A stretch of 64,000 nucleotides of DNA from Streptomyces seoulensis (GTDB lineage: Bacteria; Actinomycetota; Actinomycetes; Streptomycetales; Streptomycetaceae). This document shows positions 51,994 through 62,874 of the stretch, piece by piece. The translations under genes and the position numbers were made by a program. The first letter of the stretch is position 1. Every line of letters starts with the position of its first letter. Location: positions 2,083,001-2,147,000 of the forward strand of contig NZ_AP025667.1 of the NCBI RefSeq assembly GCF_022846655.1, in the 5' to 3' direction. Below the pieces are notes generated by a model. It did no database searches and was not told where the DNA came from. It saw nothing but the letters and a program-made list of their open reading frames with translations.

Positions 51994-53226
51994 ATGGCCA
52001 CTCGTGCGGCAACCGTCTCGCGGCGGACGCTCGCCCTGGGGACACTGGCGGCTCTGGCGACGGGACCGAGCGCCCCGGCGTACGCCTCCGGGCAGCACCG
52101 CCGGGAGATGCGCGGGGTGTGGCTCGCCACCGTCGCCAACCGGGACTGGCCCTCGCGGCCGGGACTCGCGCCCGAGGAGCAGCGCGCCGAGCTGATCGCC
52201 CACCTCGACCGGGCGGTGGCCGACCGGCTCAACACCGTGATCTTCCAGGTGCGCCCCACCGCCGACGCCCTGTGGCCCTCCCCGTACGAGCCCTGGTCCC
52301 AGTACCTGACCGGCACCCAGGGCCGTGACCCCGGCTGGGACCCGCTCGGCACCGCCGTCCACGAGGCCCACGCGCGCGGACTGGAACTGCACGCGTGGTT
52401 CAACCCCTACCGCATCGCCAACCACACCGACCCCACCCGGCTCGTCCCCGACCACCCGGCGCGCCTGCACCCGGAGTGGGTCGTGCCCTACGGCGGCAAG
52501 CTGTACTACAACCCTGGCCTGCCCGAGGTCCGGCGCTTCGTCCGCCGGGCGATGCTGGACGCGGTCGCCCGCTATCCCGTGGACGCCGTCCACTTCGACG
52601 ACTACTTCTACCCGTACCCCGTCGCCGGACAGACCTTCGACGACGACGCCGCCTACGACGCGTACGGCGGCGCCTTCGACGACCGGGCCGCCTGGCGGCG
52701 TGACAACATCGACCGGCTGGTCCGCGAGGTCGCGGCCGGCATCCGGCGGGTGCGGCCCGGCACCCGCTTCGGGATCAGCCCCTTCGGGGTGTGGCGCAAC
52801 GCCGCCACCGACCCACGCGGTTCCGACACCCAGGCGGGCGTGCAGACCTACGACGACCTGTACGCGGACACCCGGCGATGGGTCCGCGAGCACTGGATCG
52901 ACTACGTCGTCCCGCAGATCTACTGGAACATCGGCTTCCCGGCCGCCGACTACGCCCGGCTCCTCGACTGGTGGGCGGAGCAGGCGGCGGGCACCCGGAC
53001 CCGGCTTTACGTGGGGGAGGCGCTGTACAAGGCGGGCGCGGCCGGGCAGCCCCCGGCTTGGCAGGACCCCGCCGAACTGTCCCGGCATCTCGCGCTGGCC
53101 GCCCGGTATCCCGAGGTGCGCGGGCACGTCTTCTTCGCCGCCCAGGACGTGGCCCGCGATCCGCTGGGCGCGATGGCGCGGGTCGTCGCCGACCACTATC
53201 TGCGGCCGGCGAGACCCCCGCGCTGA
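51994..53226 (+). CDS. Exported family-10-like glycosidase (DUF187/GHL10)
   Basis: 410 residues. An N-terminal signal with two arginines (SRRTLALGTLAALA) suggests Tat export, then the GHL10/DUF187 TIM barrel begins at EMRGVWLATVANRDWPS. Also seen are HAWFNPYRIAN, VDAVHFDDYFYPYP (catalytic-type acidic residues) and FGISPFGVWRN. The family acts on cell-wall or surface glycans, and the target here is unknown. ATG 51994 has GGAGG upstream. Cargo of this type would use the TatAC pair elsewhere in the window. Confidence 0.9.
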   Translation: MATRAATVSRRTLALGTLAALATGPSAPAYASGQHRREMRGVWLATVANRDWPSRPGLAPEEQRAELIAHLDRAVADRLNTVIFQVRPTADALWPSPYEPWSQYLTGTQGRDPGWDPLGTAVHEAHARGLELHAWFNPYRIANHTDPTRLVPDHPARLHPEWVVPYGGKLYYNPGLPEVRRFVRRAMLDAVARYPVDAVHFDDYFYPYPVAGQTFDDDAAYDAYGGAFDDRAAWRRDNIDRLVREVAAGIRRVRPGTRFGISPFGVWRNAATDPRGSDTQAGVQTYDDLYADTRRWVREHWIDYVVPQIYWNIGFPAADYARLLDWWAEQAAGTRTRLYVGEALYKAGAAGQPPAWQDPAELSRHLALAARYPEVRGHVFFAAQDVARDPLGAMARVVADHYLRPARPPR

Positions 53227-53243
53227 CCCCGTTCGCTGTTCGC

Positions 53244-53441
53244 CTAGTTCGTCTCGTCCTCGTGGTGACGGACCTGGCAGTCCGGGCCGGGCGACATGAT
53301 GGCCTCGTGCCCGTCCTCGAAGCGGACGCGGTAGGGCGGTTCGCCCTCCTCGCCGATCACTTCGACCACTTCCGTGACCTGATCGTGTTGGCCGACCACT
53401 CTTCCGTGCTGGACAAGGTGGTCGCCCTTGGACGCGCGCAT
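53244..53441 (-). CDS. DUF1918 protein
   Basis: 65 residues, complete DUF1918 (KGDHLVQHGRVVGQHDQVTEVVEVIGEEGEPPYRVRFEDGHE). A small SH3-like beta protein of unknown role, common in actinobacteria. ATG 53441 has GAGGAGGG about 8 bases upstream, overlapping the end of the EamA gene region (19-base gap), so both are probably in one transcript. Confidence 0.92.
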   Translation of the reverse strand: MRASKGDHLVQHGRVVGQHDQVTEVVEVIGEEGEPPYRVRFEDGHEAIMSPGPDCQVRHHEDETN

Positions 53442-53460
53442 CTTCAGGCCCTCCTCACGG

Positions 53461-54372
53461 TCAAGACCGTTGGGTGACGGCGATGCAGACGAGCACGGCG
53501 AGCGCGGTCAGCGGTGCCGCCGCGGGGACGTGCTCGCCCAGTAGCAGTGCCGACCACACCAGTGTGAGCAGCGGCTGAGCCAACTGCAACTGGCTGGCCC
53601 GCGGGATGCCGACGGCGGCCATGCCCCGGTACCAGAGGAGCAGCCCGAGGAACTGCGAGCCCACCGCGACCCACAGCACCCCGGCGATCCCGTGCGCGGT
53701 GAGCCGTACCGGCTCGTGGCCCAGCGCCAGCGCGGTGCCGAGCGCGCTCAGCGGCAGGCACAGCACCAGCGCCCAGCCGATGACCTGCCAGCCCGGCATG
53801 GCACGGGCCAGCCTGCCGCCCTCGGTGTATCCGGCCGCGCACACCAGCAGCGCCGCGAAGAGGTAGGCGTCCGCCCTGGTCAGGGCGCCGCCGCTCTGGG
53901 TGACCGTGAACGCGACCACGGCCGCCGCTCCCGCCAGTGCGGCCGTCCAGAAACGACGCGAGGGGCGCACACCGGTGCGCAGGGCGGACACGGCGGCCGT
54001 GGTCAGCGGGAGCAGGCCGACCACGACGGCCGCGTGCGCGGTGGTGGACGTCTGGAGGGCGAGCGTGGTCAGCAGCGGGAAGCCGAGCACCGTACCGGCT
54101 CCGACCACCGCGAGCCCCGCCAGATGGCGGGCGGCGGGCAGTGGCACCCGCAGGAGCAGCAGGCAGGCGCCCGCGACCAGGGCCGCGAGGACGCCCCGGA
54201 CCGCCACCAGCGACCAGGGCCCGAAGCTCTCCAGGCCCCACGCGGTGGCGGGGAAGGTGAGGGAGAAGGCGACGACACCGAGCGCCGCCTGGCCGCTGCC
54301 CAGGAGCAGGGGCTCGCGGGACGCGGTGACTGTTATCGGGGTCGTATCGGTAGCGCTACTCTGTGCTCTCAT
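53461..54372 (-). CDS. EamA/DMT-family membrane exporter
   Basis: 303 residues with ten predicted membrane helices in two EamA repeats (about 20-150 and 165-300), as in metabolite or drug exporters of the RhaT/EamA group. ATG 54372 is the only fitting start. Its codon overlaps the divergent mocR ATG, and there is no ribosome binding site. TACGCT ends 5 bases before the start on the minus strand, fitting leaderless transcription from inside mocR. The substrate is probably an amino acid or related metabolite, given the MocR partner. Confidence 0.88.
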   Translation of the reverse strand: MRAQSSATDTTPITVTASREPLLLGSGQAALGVVAFSLTFPATAWGLESFGPWSLVAVRGVLAALVAGACLLLLRVPLPAARHLAGLAVVGAGTVLGFPLLTTLALQTSTTAHAAVVVGLLPLTTAAVSALRTGVRPSRRFWTAALAGAAAVVAFTVTQSGGALTRADAYLFAALLVCAAGYTEGGRLARAMPGWQVIGWALVLCLPLSALGTALALGHEPVRLTAHGIAGVLWVAVGSQFLGLLLWYRGMAAVGIPRASQLQLAQPLLTLVWSALLLGEHVPAAAPLTALAVLVCIAVTQRS

Positions 54373-54400
54373 GAACGAGCGTAGCAGTGTGCGTGAGCTG
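54333..54400. promoter_or_regulatory. Overlapping divergent leaderless promoters with palindrome
   Basis: For mocR: TTATCG (54333-54338), 18 bases, TACTCT (54357-54362), 8 bases before ATG 54371. For eamA on the minus strand: TTCCGC, 17 bases, TACGCT (54383-54378), 5 bases before ATG 54372. The palindrome GTAGCGCTAC (54350-54359) overlaps the mocR -10 and could bind MocR itself. Confidence 0.5.
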
Positions 54401-55804
54401 GCGGAACAGTTGCGCATGGAGCTGGACCGCTACTCACCCGGTGGAAAGCTCCCGTCGAGCCGGGCCCTGGTCGAACGGTTCCGGGTCAGCCCGGTGACCG
54501 TCTCCCGGGCGCTGGCCCAGCTCGCCGCCGAGGGGCTGGTCGTCACCCGGCCCGGCGCGGGCGCCTTCCGGGCCGGGCCGCGCGCCTTGGCACCGCCCGC
54601 CGGGGACACCTCCTGGCAGGAGGTCGCGCTGAGCGCCGACGCCGCCGGGGACGTCGTACCCCGCACCGTGGACGCCTCCGGGGTCATGGTCTCGCTGCCC
54701 GCCCCGCCGCCCGGCGTCCTGGAGCTGAGCGGCGGCTACCCGCACCCCTGCCTCCAGCCCGAGCAGGCGATGGCCGCCGCGCTCGCCCGCGCGGGACGGC
54801 GCCCCGGCGCCTGGGGCCGGCCGCCGCTGGAGGGGCTGCCGGAACTGCGGGAGTGGTTCGCGCGCGGCATCGGCGGCTCCGTCACCGCCGCCGAGGTGCT
54901 GATCGCGGCGGGCGGCCAGTCCGCGCTGGCCACCGCGCTGCGCGCGCTCGCCCCGCCCGGCGCGCCGGTCCTGGTCGAGTCGCCCACCTACCCCGGCATG
55001 CTCGACCTCGCCCGCGCGGCCGGCCTCAGGCCCGTCCCGGTCCCGGTCGACCCCGACGGCGTACGCCCCGACCTGCTGGCCGACGCCTTCCGCGCCACCG
55101 GGGCCCGCGTCTTCGTCTGCCAGCCCCTGTTCCAGAACCCGACTGGCGCCGTCCTCGCCCCCGACCGCCGTGCCGAGGTGCTGCGCATCGCCCGCGCCTC
55201 GGGCGCCTTCGTGATCGAGGACGACTACGTACGCCGCCTCGCGCACGCCGACGCGCCCCCGCTGCCCCGCCCGCTCGCGGCGGACGACCCGGACGGCGTC
55301 GTCGTGCACGTCGGCTCGCTCACCAAGGCGACCTCGCCCAGCTTCCGGGTGAGCGCTCTCGCCGCACGCGGGCCGGTGCTGGAACGGCTGCGCGCCATCC
55401 AGATCGTGGACAGCTTCTTCGTGCCCCGGCCGCTCCAGGAGGCGACGCTCGAACTCGTGGGCTCTCCGGCCTGGCCGCGCCATCTGCGCTCACTGTCGGC
55501 CGAGTTGGCGGTGCGGCGCGAGACCATGACCGGGGCGCTCGCGCTCGAACTGCCCGAACTCGCCCTGCCGCACATCCCGTTCGGCGGCTTCCACCTCTGG
55601 CTCCGCCTGCCCGAGGGCGTCCCGGAGGCCGCCCTGACCGCGGCCGCCCTTCGCGCGGGCATCTCCATCACCCCCGGCCGCGCCTACTTCAGCGCCGAAC
55701 CCCCGGCGGCCCACGTCCGGCTGAGCTTCGCCGCGGTCGCGGGTACGGGGGAGATCACGGAGGGGGTGCGACGGCTGCGAGCGGCGTGGGACGAAGTGCG
55801 GTGA
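54371..55804 (+). CDS. MocR-type regulator (GntR helix-turn-helix fused to aminotransferase fold)
   Basis: 477 residues. The winged helix (about 8-72, KLPSSRALVERFRVSPVTVSRALAQLAAEGLVVTRPG) is joined to a fold-type I aminotransferase domain (about 115-475). The PLP lysine is in GSLTKATSPSFRVS, and the active-site Asp/Tyr region is VIEDDYVRRL. These regulators sense PLP or amino acids. It is divergent from the exporter with shared start codons (CATG), so it almost certainly controls it. No Shine-Dalgarno sequence. Confidence 0.93.
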   Translation: MNERSSVRELAEQLRMELDRYSPGGKLPSSRALVERFRVSPVTVSRALAQLAAEGLVVTRPGAGAFRAGPRALAPPAGDTSWQEVALSADAAGDVVPRTVDASGVMVSLPAPPPGVLELSGGYPHPCLQPEQAMAAALARAGRRPGAWGRPPLEGLPELREWFARGIGGSVTAAEVLIAAGGQSALATALRALAPPGAPVLVESPTYPGMLDLARAAGLRPVPVPVDPDGVRPDLLADAFRATGARVFVCQPLFQNPTGAVLAPDRRAEVLRIARASGAFVIEDDYVRRLAHADAPPLPRPLAADDPDGVVVHVGSLTKATSPSFRVSALAARGPVLERLRAIQIVDSFFVPRPLQEATLELVGSPAWPRHLRSLSAELAVRRETMTGALALELPELALPHIPFGGFHLWLRLPEGVPEAALTAAALRAGISITPGRAYFSAEPPAAHVRLSFAAVAGTGEITEGVRRLRAAWDEVR

Positions 55805-55881
55805 AGCAGCTCAAGTCACTTGCGGAACAGAGGGGTTGAGACAGCAGGGGCGATGGTTTCCGGTCACCGTCGGTGAAGTGG

Positions 55882-55893
55882 GAGCGATCGCTC
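55882..55893. promoter_or_regulatory. 12-base palindrome before the histidine-phosphatase gene
   Basis: GAGCGATCGCTC is a perfect palindrome 36 bases upstream of ATG 55929. The rest of 55805-55928 shows no riboswitch-like pattern. Confidence 0.3.
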
Positions 55894-55928
55894 TTGACCG
55901 GCCCCCGTCCGGGGCTCACCATCACCGC

Positions 55929-56522
55929 ATGCCACTTCGGGTGACGTTCGTGGCCGCGGCGCACGGTTACCCGTCGCAGGCGGAGCGGTTCCAGGACGAC
56001 CGGCCGCTGGACCAGGCGGGCTGGGACGAGGTGCAGCGCGTGGTGGGGTACCTGCTGCCGCTGGCCGCGGCCGAGTTGCGCTACTGCTCCCCGACCCCGC
56101 GCAGCCGCGCCACCGGCGACGCGCTCGGCTATGCCCCGCTCGCCCAACTCGCCCTGCGTGACTGTGACATGGGCCGCTGGCGAGGGCTGACCCTGGCCGA
56201 GGCGATGGCCCGCGAGCCGCAGGCGGTGGACGCCTGGCTCGCCGACCCGAGGGCCAGCCCGCACGGCGGCGAGTCGATGCTCGCCTTCATCTCACGGGTG
56301 GGCGGCTGGCTCGACACCCGGCCCGGAGACGACCACGCCCGCATCGTCGCCGTCGCCGAGCCGTCCGTGATCCGCGCGGCCCTCGTCTACGCCCTCCAGG
56401 CGCCCCCGGCCGCCTTCTGGAGCATCGACGTACGGCCGCTGTCCACGATCACGGTGGCCGGCCGCGCGGGCCGCTGGACCCTGCGCCTGGACGCGGTGTC
56501 CCCTCAGCCCTCGCGCACGTAG
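55929..56522 (+). CDS. Histidine-phosphatase superfamily protein, degenerate active site
   Basis: 197 residues with the phosphoglycerate-mutase-like fold. The N-terminal motif, normally RHG, reads AHG at 11-13: the acceptor His12 is kept but the phosphate-binding Arg is lost. The C-terminal HGG-type motif is replaced by EPSVIRA. The protein therefore may not be an efficient phosphatase. Related Streptomyces genes sit near cobalt/cobalamin genes (from memory), but none is visible here. Its 3' end overlaps the convergent DUF6314 gene by 19 bases. Confidence 0.8.
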   Translation: MPLRVTFVAAAHGYPSQAERFQDDRPLDQAGWDEVQRVVGYLLPLAAAELRYCSPTPRSRATGDALGYAPLAQLALRDCDMGRWRGLTLAEAMAREPQAVDAWLADPRASPHGGESMLAFISRVGGWLDTRPGDDHARIVAVAEPSVIRAALVYALQAPPAAFWSIDVRPLSTITVAGRAGRWTLRLDAVSPQPSRT

Positions 56523-56959
56523 TCCGTGGTGAGCACGAGGTCCTTCCTCGGTCCGCCGACCCGCCACACCGAACGCCAGTGACCGGCGTCGGTGACGGTG
56601 AACTCGCCCCGGTAGAAGTCGGCCGCGCAGGGGTGCCCCGCGACGTGCCGCCCGCCGCGCAGATCCAGGTCGTGGAAGGGCCGCCCGTCCGCGAACCGCA
56701 CGTCCGCCGTGCCCGGCACCGCCCCCGGAAGGAACCGCAGCGTGCGTGTCGCGGGCCGCGTCACCCCCTGCCAGGTGAACTCCCCGGCCTCCTCGTGCAG
56801 CAGCCCGTCCGCACCGTCCGGCAGCGGCCCGAAGGCGGTGTGCCCCTCGAAGTGCCCCTCGTCCGCGCCCGAGAGGTCCCGCACGGTCCGCGTGACCCGC
56901 CACCGCCCGGCGAGGAACCCGAGCGCGTCGGCCACCGGCCACCACTCGCCGCCGGTCAC
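56504..56959 (-). CDS. DUF6314-like protein
   Basis: A 151-residue compact beta-barrel-like protein (FLAGRWRVTRTVRDLSGADEGHFEGHTAFGPLPDG, FADGRPFHDLDLRGG, FYRGEFTV), matching small lipocalin/DUF6314-type proteins of unknown role. GTG 56959 has GGAGGACGCG upstream and overlaps the stop of the frameshifted gene above by 4 bases (GTGA), so the two were designed to be coupled. Confidence 0.8.
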   Translation of the reverse strand: MTGGEWWPVADALGFLAGRWRVTRTVRDLSGADEGHFEGHTAFGPLPDGADGLLHEEAGEFTWQGVTRPATRTLRFLPGAVPGTADVRFADGRPFHDLDLRGGRHVAGHPCAADFYRGEFTVTDAGHWRSVWRVGGPRKDLVLTTDYVREG

Positions 56960-57190
56960 CGCGTCCTCCGGAACGGCCCGTCGGGCGAGTCCGCCGGCGA
57001 CTTCCGCTCGGCCTGCACCCGGATCTCCTGGTGCGCGACATGCCCGGAGGCCCGGAACGCCTCCTCGTACGCGGCCAGGGCGCCCCCCCGCGCCCCCGTG
57101 CCGCCGGATGAACCGCGCGAGCCAGGACAGGGTGCCCAGCACCACCGCCAGCCCACCGCACAAGATCAGGTACGGCACCCACACATCCAT
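56956..57190 (-). pseudogene. Small membrane protein gene with a one-base frameshift
   Basis: The N-terminal part (one membrane helix, MDVWVPYLILCGGLAVVLG and SWLARFIRRHG) is in one frame. The conserved C-terminal part (GALAAYEEAFRASGHVAHQEI, ending PFRRTR) is in another. The two join perfectly if one base is removed from the run of seven C at 57083-57089 (plus strand). The restored product would be 77 residues. Either a sequencing error in a homopolymer or a real inactivation. In the present frame the ORF runs on into DUF6314. Confidence 0.75.
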
Positions 57191-57222
57191 GGTCCGAGCT
57201 TACGGGCCGCCCTCCGGCGAGG

Positions 57223-58089
57223 TCACCGGCCCGCCCCCTCCACCGGCAGCCACAGCTCCGCGTCCGCCTCGGACCCGTCCCCGGTCGGCCGGACCCGCAG
57301 GATCTCCGGGCCGGGGCGGCTCGCGTACGGGTTCGACGGGAACCACTGCGTGAACACGTCCCGCCACAGCGTCTGGACCGCCAGCGGCATGGGCCCGGAG
57401 GCCGTGAACACCGCCCAGGTGCCGGCCGGGACGGGCAGCGCGGTCATGCCCTCGGGGGCGGGGGCCGAGGTGACCACGCCGTGGTAGTAGTCGAGTTCCG
57501 TGCCCTCGGCCCGGCTCGGGTCGAGGTCGTCGCAGACCGCGACGACGCCCTCCGGCTCCTGGTCCGACAGCTTCGCCAGCCGCTCCAGGTCCGGCCGGCC
57601 GATCCCCCGGACGAACTTCATGATCGCCTCGTTCGGCCCCGCGTGCACCAGGGGCACCCTGGCCTTGAACCCGACCACTCCGAACGCCTGCTTCCGCTCG
57701 ATCCGGTGTCGCATACCGCTGTTCCCTTCGATGACGAGGCGGAAGGACATCCGGGGCTGTGAACTGAGCGTGACACCGGCCCGCCGTGCCTCGCTCGGGC
57801 CGACGCCGTGCATCACGCGGAACGCCCTGGCGAACGCCTCACCCGAGCCGTAGCCGTGGCGCACCGCGATGTCGAGCAGCGTCTCCCGGCCCGCGACCAC
57901 CTCCGCGGCCGCGAGCGTGAGCCGCCTGCGCCGGACGTACTCCGACAACGGCATCCCGGCGAGCGCGGAGAACATCCGCCGCAGGTGGTACACCGACGTA
58001 CCCGCGACCCGCGCGAGTTCCTCGGGGTCGACACTCCCGTCGAGTCCCCGCTCGATGTGTTCCATCGCCTCGTTGAGCCGCTCCAGCAC
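57223..58089 (-). CDS. AraC-family regulator with GyrI-like effector domain
   Basis: 288 residues. The N-terminal pair of helix-turn-helix motifs (about 5-105, ELARVAGTSVYHLRRMFSALAGMPLSEYVRRRRL and DIAVRHGYGSGEAFARAFR) is followed by a C-terminal GyrI-like ligand-binding domain (about 125-285), as in the Rob/BmrR-like group that senses toxic compounds. GTG 58089 is preceded by AAGGAACGGGG. Tandem repeats upstream (58143-58204) are probable binding sites. It is divergent from rox. Confidence 0.9.
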   Translation of the reverse strand: MLERLNEAMEHIERGLDGSVDPEELARVAGTSVYHLRRMFSALAGMPLSEYVRRRRLTLAAAEVVAGRETLLDIAVRHGYGSGEAFARAFRVMHGVGPSEARRAGVTLSSQPRMSFRLVIEGNSGMRHRIERKQAFGVVGFKARVPLVHAGPNEAIMKFVRGIGRPDLERLAKLSDQEPEGVVAVCDDLDPSRAEGTELDYYHGVVTSAPAPEGMTALPVPAGTWAVFTASGPMPLAVQTLWRDVFTQWFPSNPYASRPGPEILRVRPTGDGSEADAELWLPVEGAGR

Positions 58090-58142
58090 GCCCCGTTCCT
58101 TCCTCTTGACACCCGGAACGCTAGGCGCGACCGGCGGTCCGG

Positions 58143-58204
58143 CACCCGACAATCCGTGCCCGATTCTGTCGGGTGGAGGTCGTGTCTGTCGGGTGGAGGG
58201 CGTG
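58143..58204. repeat. Tandem direct repeats and inverted copy before the araC-type gene
   Basis: Two 20-base units, 58165-58184 and 58185-58204, lie head to tail with 19 of 20 bases identical. Each contains TGTCGGGTG (58167-58175 and 58187-58195). An inverted copy CACCCGACA is at 58143-58151. This is probably an AraC-type operator array serving the adjacent regulator. Confidence 0.65.
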
Positions 58205-58301
58205 GAGGTCGGAGTCCCTTGCCGTCGGTCACCGCGAGGGGGAGGGCGCGTCGCGCGGCGGCCAGGGCCTGAGCCACCTGACCGGCGCCGGAAACAGCGA
58301 A

Positions 58302-58371
58302 GGCAAGGAGGTCGGACACTCCTTGCCACTTTCAAGATATAGCGGATGGGGGGCCTTGCGGCAAGGCCCCC
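58302..58371 (+). promoter_or_regulatory. rox promoter with rifamycin-associated element (RAE)
   Basis: The perfect inverted repeat GGGGGCCTTG-CGG-CAAGGCCCCC (58349-58371) matches the RAE known upstream of rifampin-inactivating genes in actinomycetes. Just upstream, TATAGC (58338-58343) is a likely -10, so transcription should begin inside the RAE. A further inverted repeat GGCAAGGAG (58302-58310) / CTCCTTGCC (58319-58327) shares the CCTTGCC word. Induction of rox by rifamycins is expected. Confidence 0.8.
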
Positions 58372-58412
58372 TCGCTGTCGCAGAATGGGCGGCCGCGGCC
58401 GGGAGTGACAGG

Positions 58413-58431
58413 AAAAGCACGTTGGTGACGT

Positions 58432-58443
<12 letters not shown>
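58413..58443 (+). terminator. Attenuator-like hairpin in the rox leader
   Basis: AAAAGCACG (58413-58421) pairs with CGTGCTTTT (58435-58443), ending in four T. It lies between the RAE and the rox ATG, so it could terminate transcription before the gene. Confidence 0.5.
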
Positions 58444-61782
<3,339 letters not shown>

Positions 61783-61892
61783 GCGATCTCCTCCCCGCGC
61801 TCCTCCCGGCCACTGTGCACCTCCGAGGCCACGCCCGCCACATCATGCGTGCGGCCGGGGTGGTGCCTACGTTGGAGAAAAGGAGGTTTCCC

Positions 61893-62771
61893 ATGTCAGA
61901 CGCGCACGACCTGAGCAAGGACCCGGCTCCGGACCCGGCCGAGGACAACGCGTTCTTCCCCTCTCCGTACTCGCTGAGCAAGTACACCTCCCCGAAGACG
62001 AACTTCGACGGGGTGGAGCACAAGGGCGCCTACACCGGTGGACGGTGGAAGGTGCTGATGATCGGCACCGACGAGCGCTATCTCCTCACCGAGGATGGCA
62101 AGTTCTTCTCCACCGGCAACCATCCGGTCGAGATGCTGCTCCCGCTGCACCACATGATGGAGGCGGGCTTCGACGTCGATGTGGCCACCCTCAGCGGCAA
62201 CCCCGTGAAGCTCGAACTGTGGGCCATGCCGGAGGAGGACAAGGCCGTCATGGAGACCTACGAGGCGGTCAGACCCAAGCTGAAGGAGCCGCTGAAGCTG
62301 TCCGAGGTCGTCGCGGACAAGCTCGGCCCGGAGTCCGACTACATCGCCGTCTTCATCCCCGGCGGACACGGAGCGGTGATCGGTCTCGCGGAGAGCGAGG
62401 ACGTGACGAAGACCCTGGACTGGGCGCTGGCCAACGACAAGTACGTGATCACCCTGTGCCACGGCCCCGCGGCCCTGCTCGCCGCCGCCCAGGGCAAGGA
62501 CAGGTCCCCCTTCGACGGCTACTCCCTCTGCGTCTTCCCCGACGCCCTCGACACCGGCGCCAACCTGGAGATGGGCTACCTCCCCGGCCGGCTGCGCTGG
62601 CTCGTCGCCGACCTGCTGGAGCGGCAGGGCGTCACCGTCCTCAACTCCGACATCACCGGCCAGACCCACCAGGACCGAAAACTCCTCACCGGGGACAGCC
62701 CGCTCGCGTCCAACGCCCTGGGTCTGATGTCCGCGGAGGCGCTGGTGGAGGCGGTGAAGGGGGAGGGCTGA
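61893..62771 (+). CDS. hchA: HchA/Hsp31 protein (DJ-1/PfpI family, glyoxalase III / deglycase)
   Basis: 292 residues, closely like E. coli Hch[37 protein letters not shown] (Glu80), the nucleophile Cys189-His190 in LCHGPAALL, and [18 protein letters not shown]. It removes methylglyoxal or repairs glycated proteins and can act as a chaperone. ATG 61893 has AAAGGAGG 6 bases upstream. Divergent from the GMC oxidoreductase gene. The pair could deal jointly with reactive carbonyl products, which is inference. Confidence 0.94.
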   Translation: MSDAHDLSKDPAPDPAEDNAFFPSPYSLSKYTSPKTNFDGVEHKGAYTGGRWKVLMIGTDERYLLTEDGKFFSTGNHPVEMLLPLHHMMEAGFDVDVATLSGNPVKLELWAMPEEDKAVMETYEAVRPKLKEPLKLSEVVADKLGPESDYIAVFIPGGHGAVIGLAESEDVTKTLDWALANDKYVITLCHGPAALLAAAQGKDRSPFDGYSLCVFPDALDTGANLEMGYLPGRLRWLVADLLERQGVTVLNSDITGQTHQDRKLLTGDSPLASNALGLMSAEALVEAVKGEG

Positions 62772-62829
62772 GCGGGTCGCCGGGTCGGGGAGGGCTGAGG
62801 GGGGCGCCGGGTGATCACAGGTGCTCGAA

Positions 62830-62849
62830 GAACCTGGTCCACCAGGTTC
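62830..62849. repeat. 20-base palindrome after hchA
   Basis: GAACCTGGT-CC-ACCAGGTTC is a 9-2-9 inverted repeat between hchA and the convergent epoxide hydrolase. It may be a weak bidirectional terminator. On the minus strand a short frame here encodes VATVGGTWWTRFFEHL and stops, possibly a remnant of a lost gene. Confidence 0.4.
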
Positions 62850-62874
62850 CGCCGACGGTGGCCACGGCGGCGCT

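Noticed and set aside
55805..55928. Cobalamin riboswitch before the histidine-phosphatase-like gene
   Set aside because: None of the conserved B12-box elements were seen. Only a short palindrome is present.
58349..58371. Ordinary rho-independent terminator at the RAE position
   Set aside because: The stem is strong, but there is no T-run after it and it lies at a -10 region in front of rox. The RAE reading explains it better.
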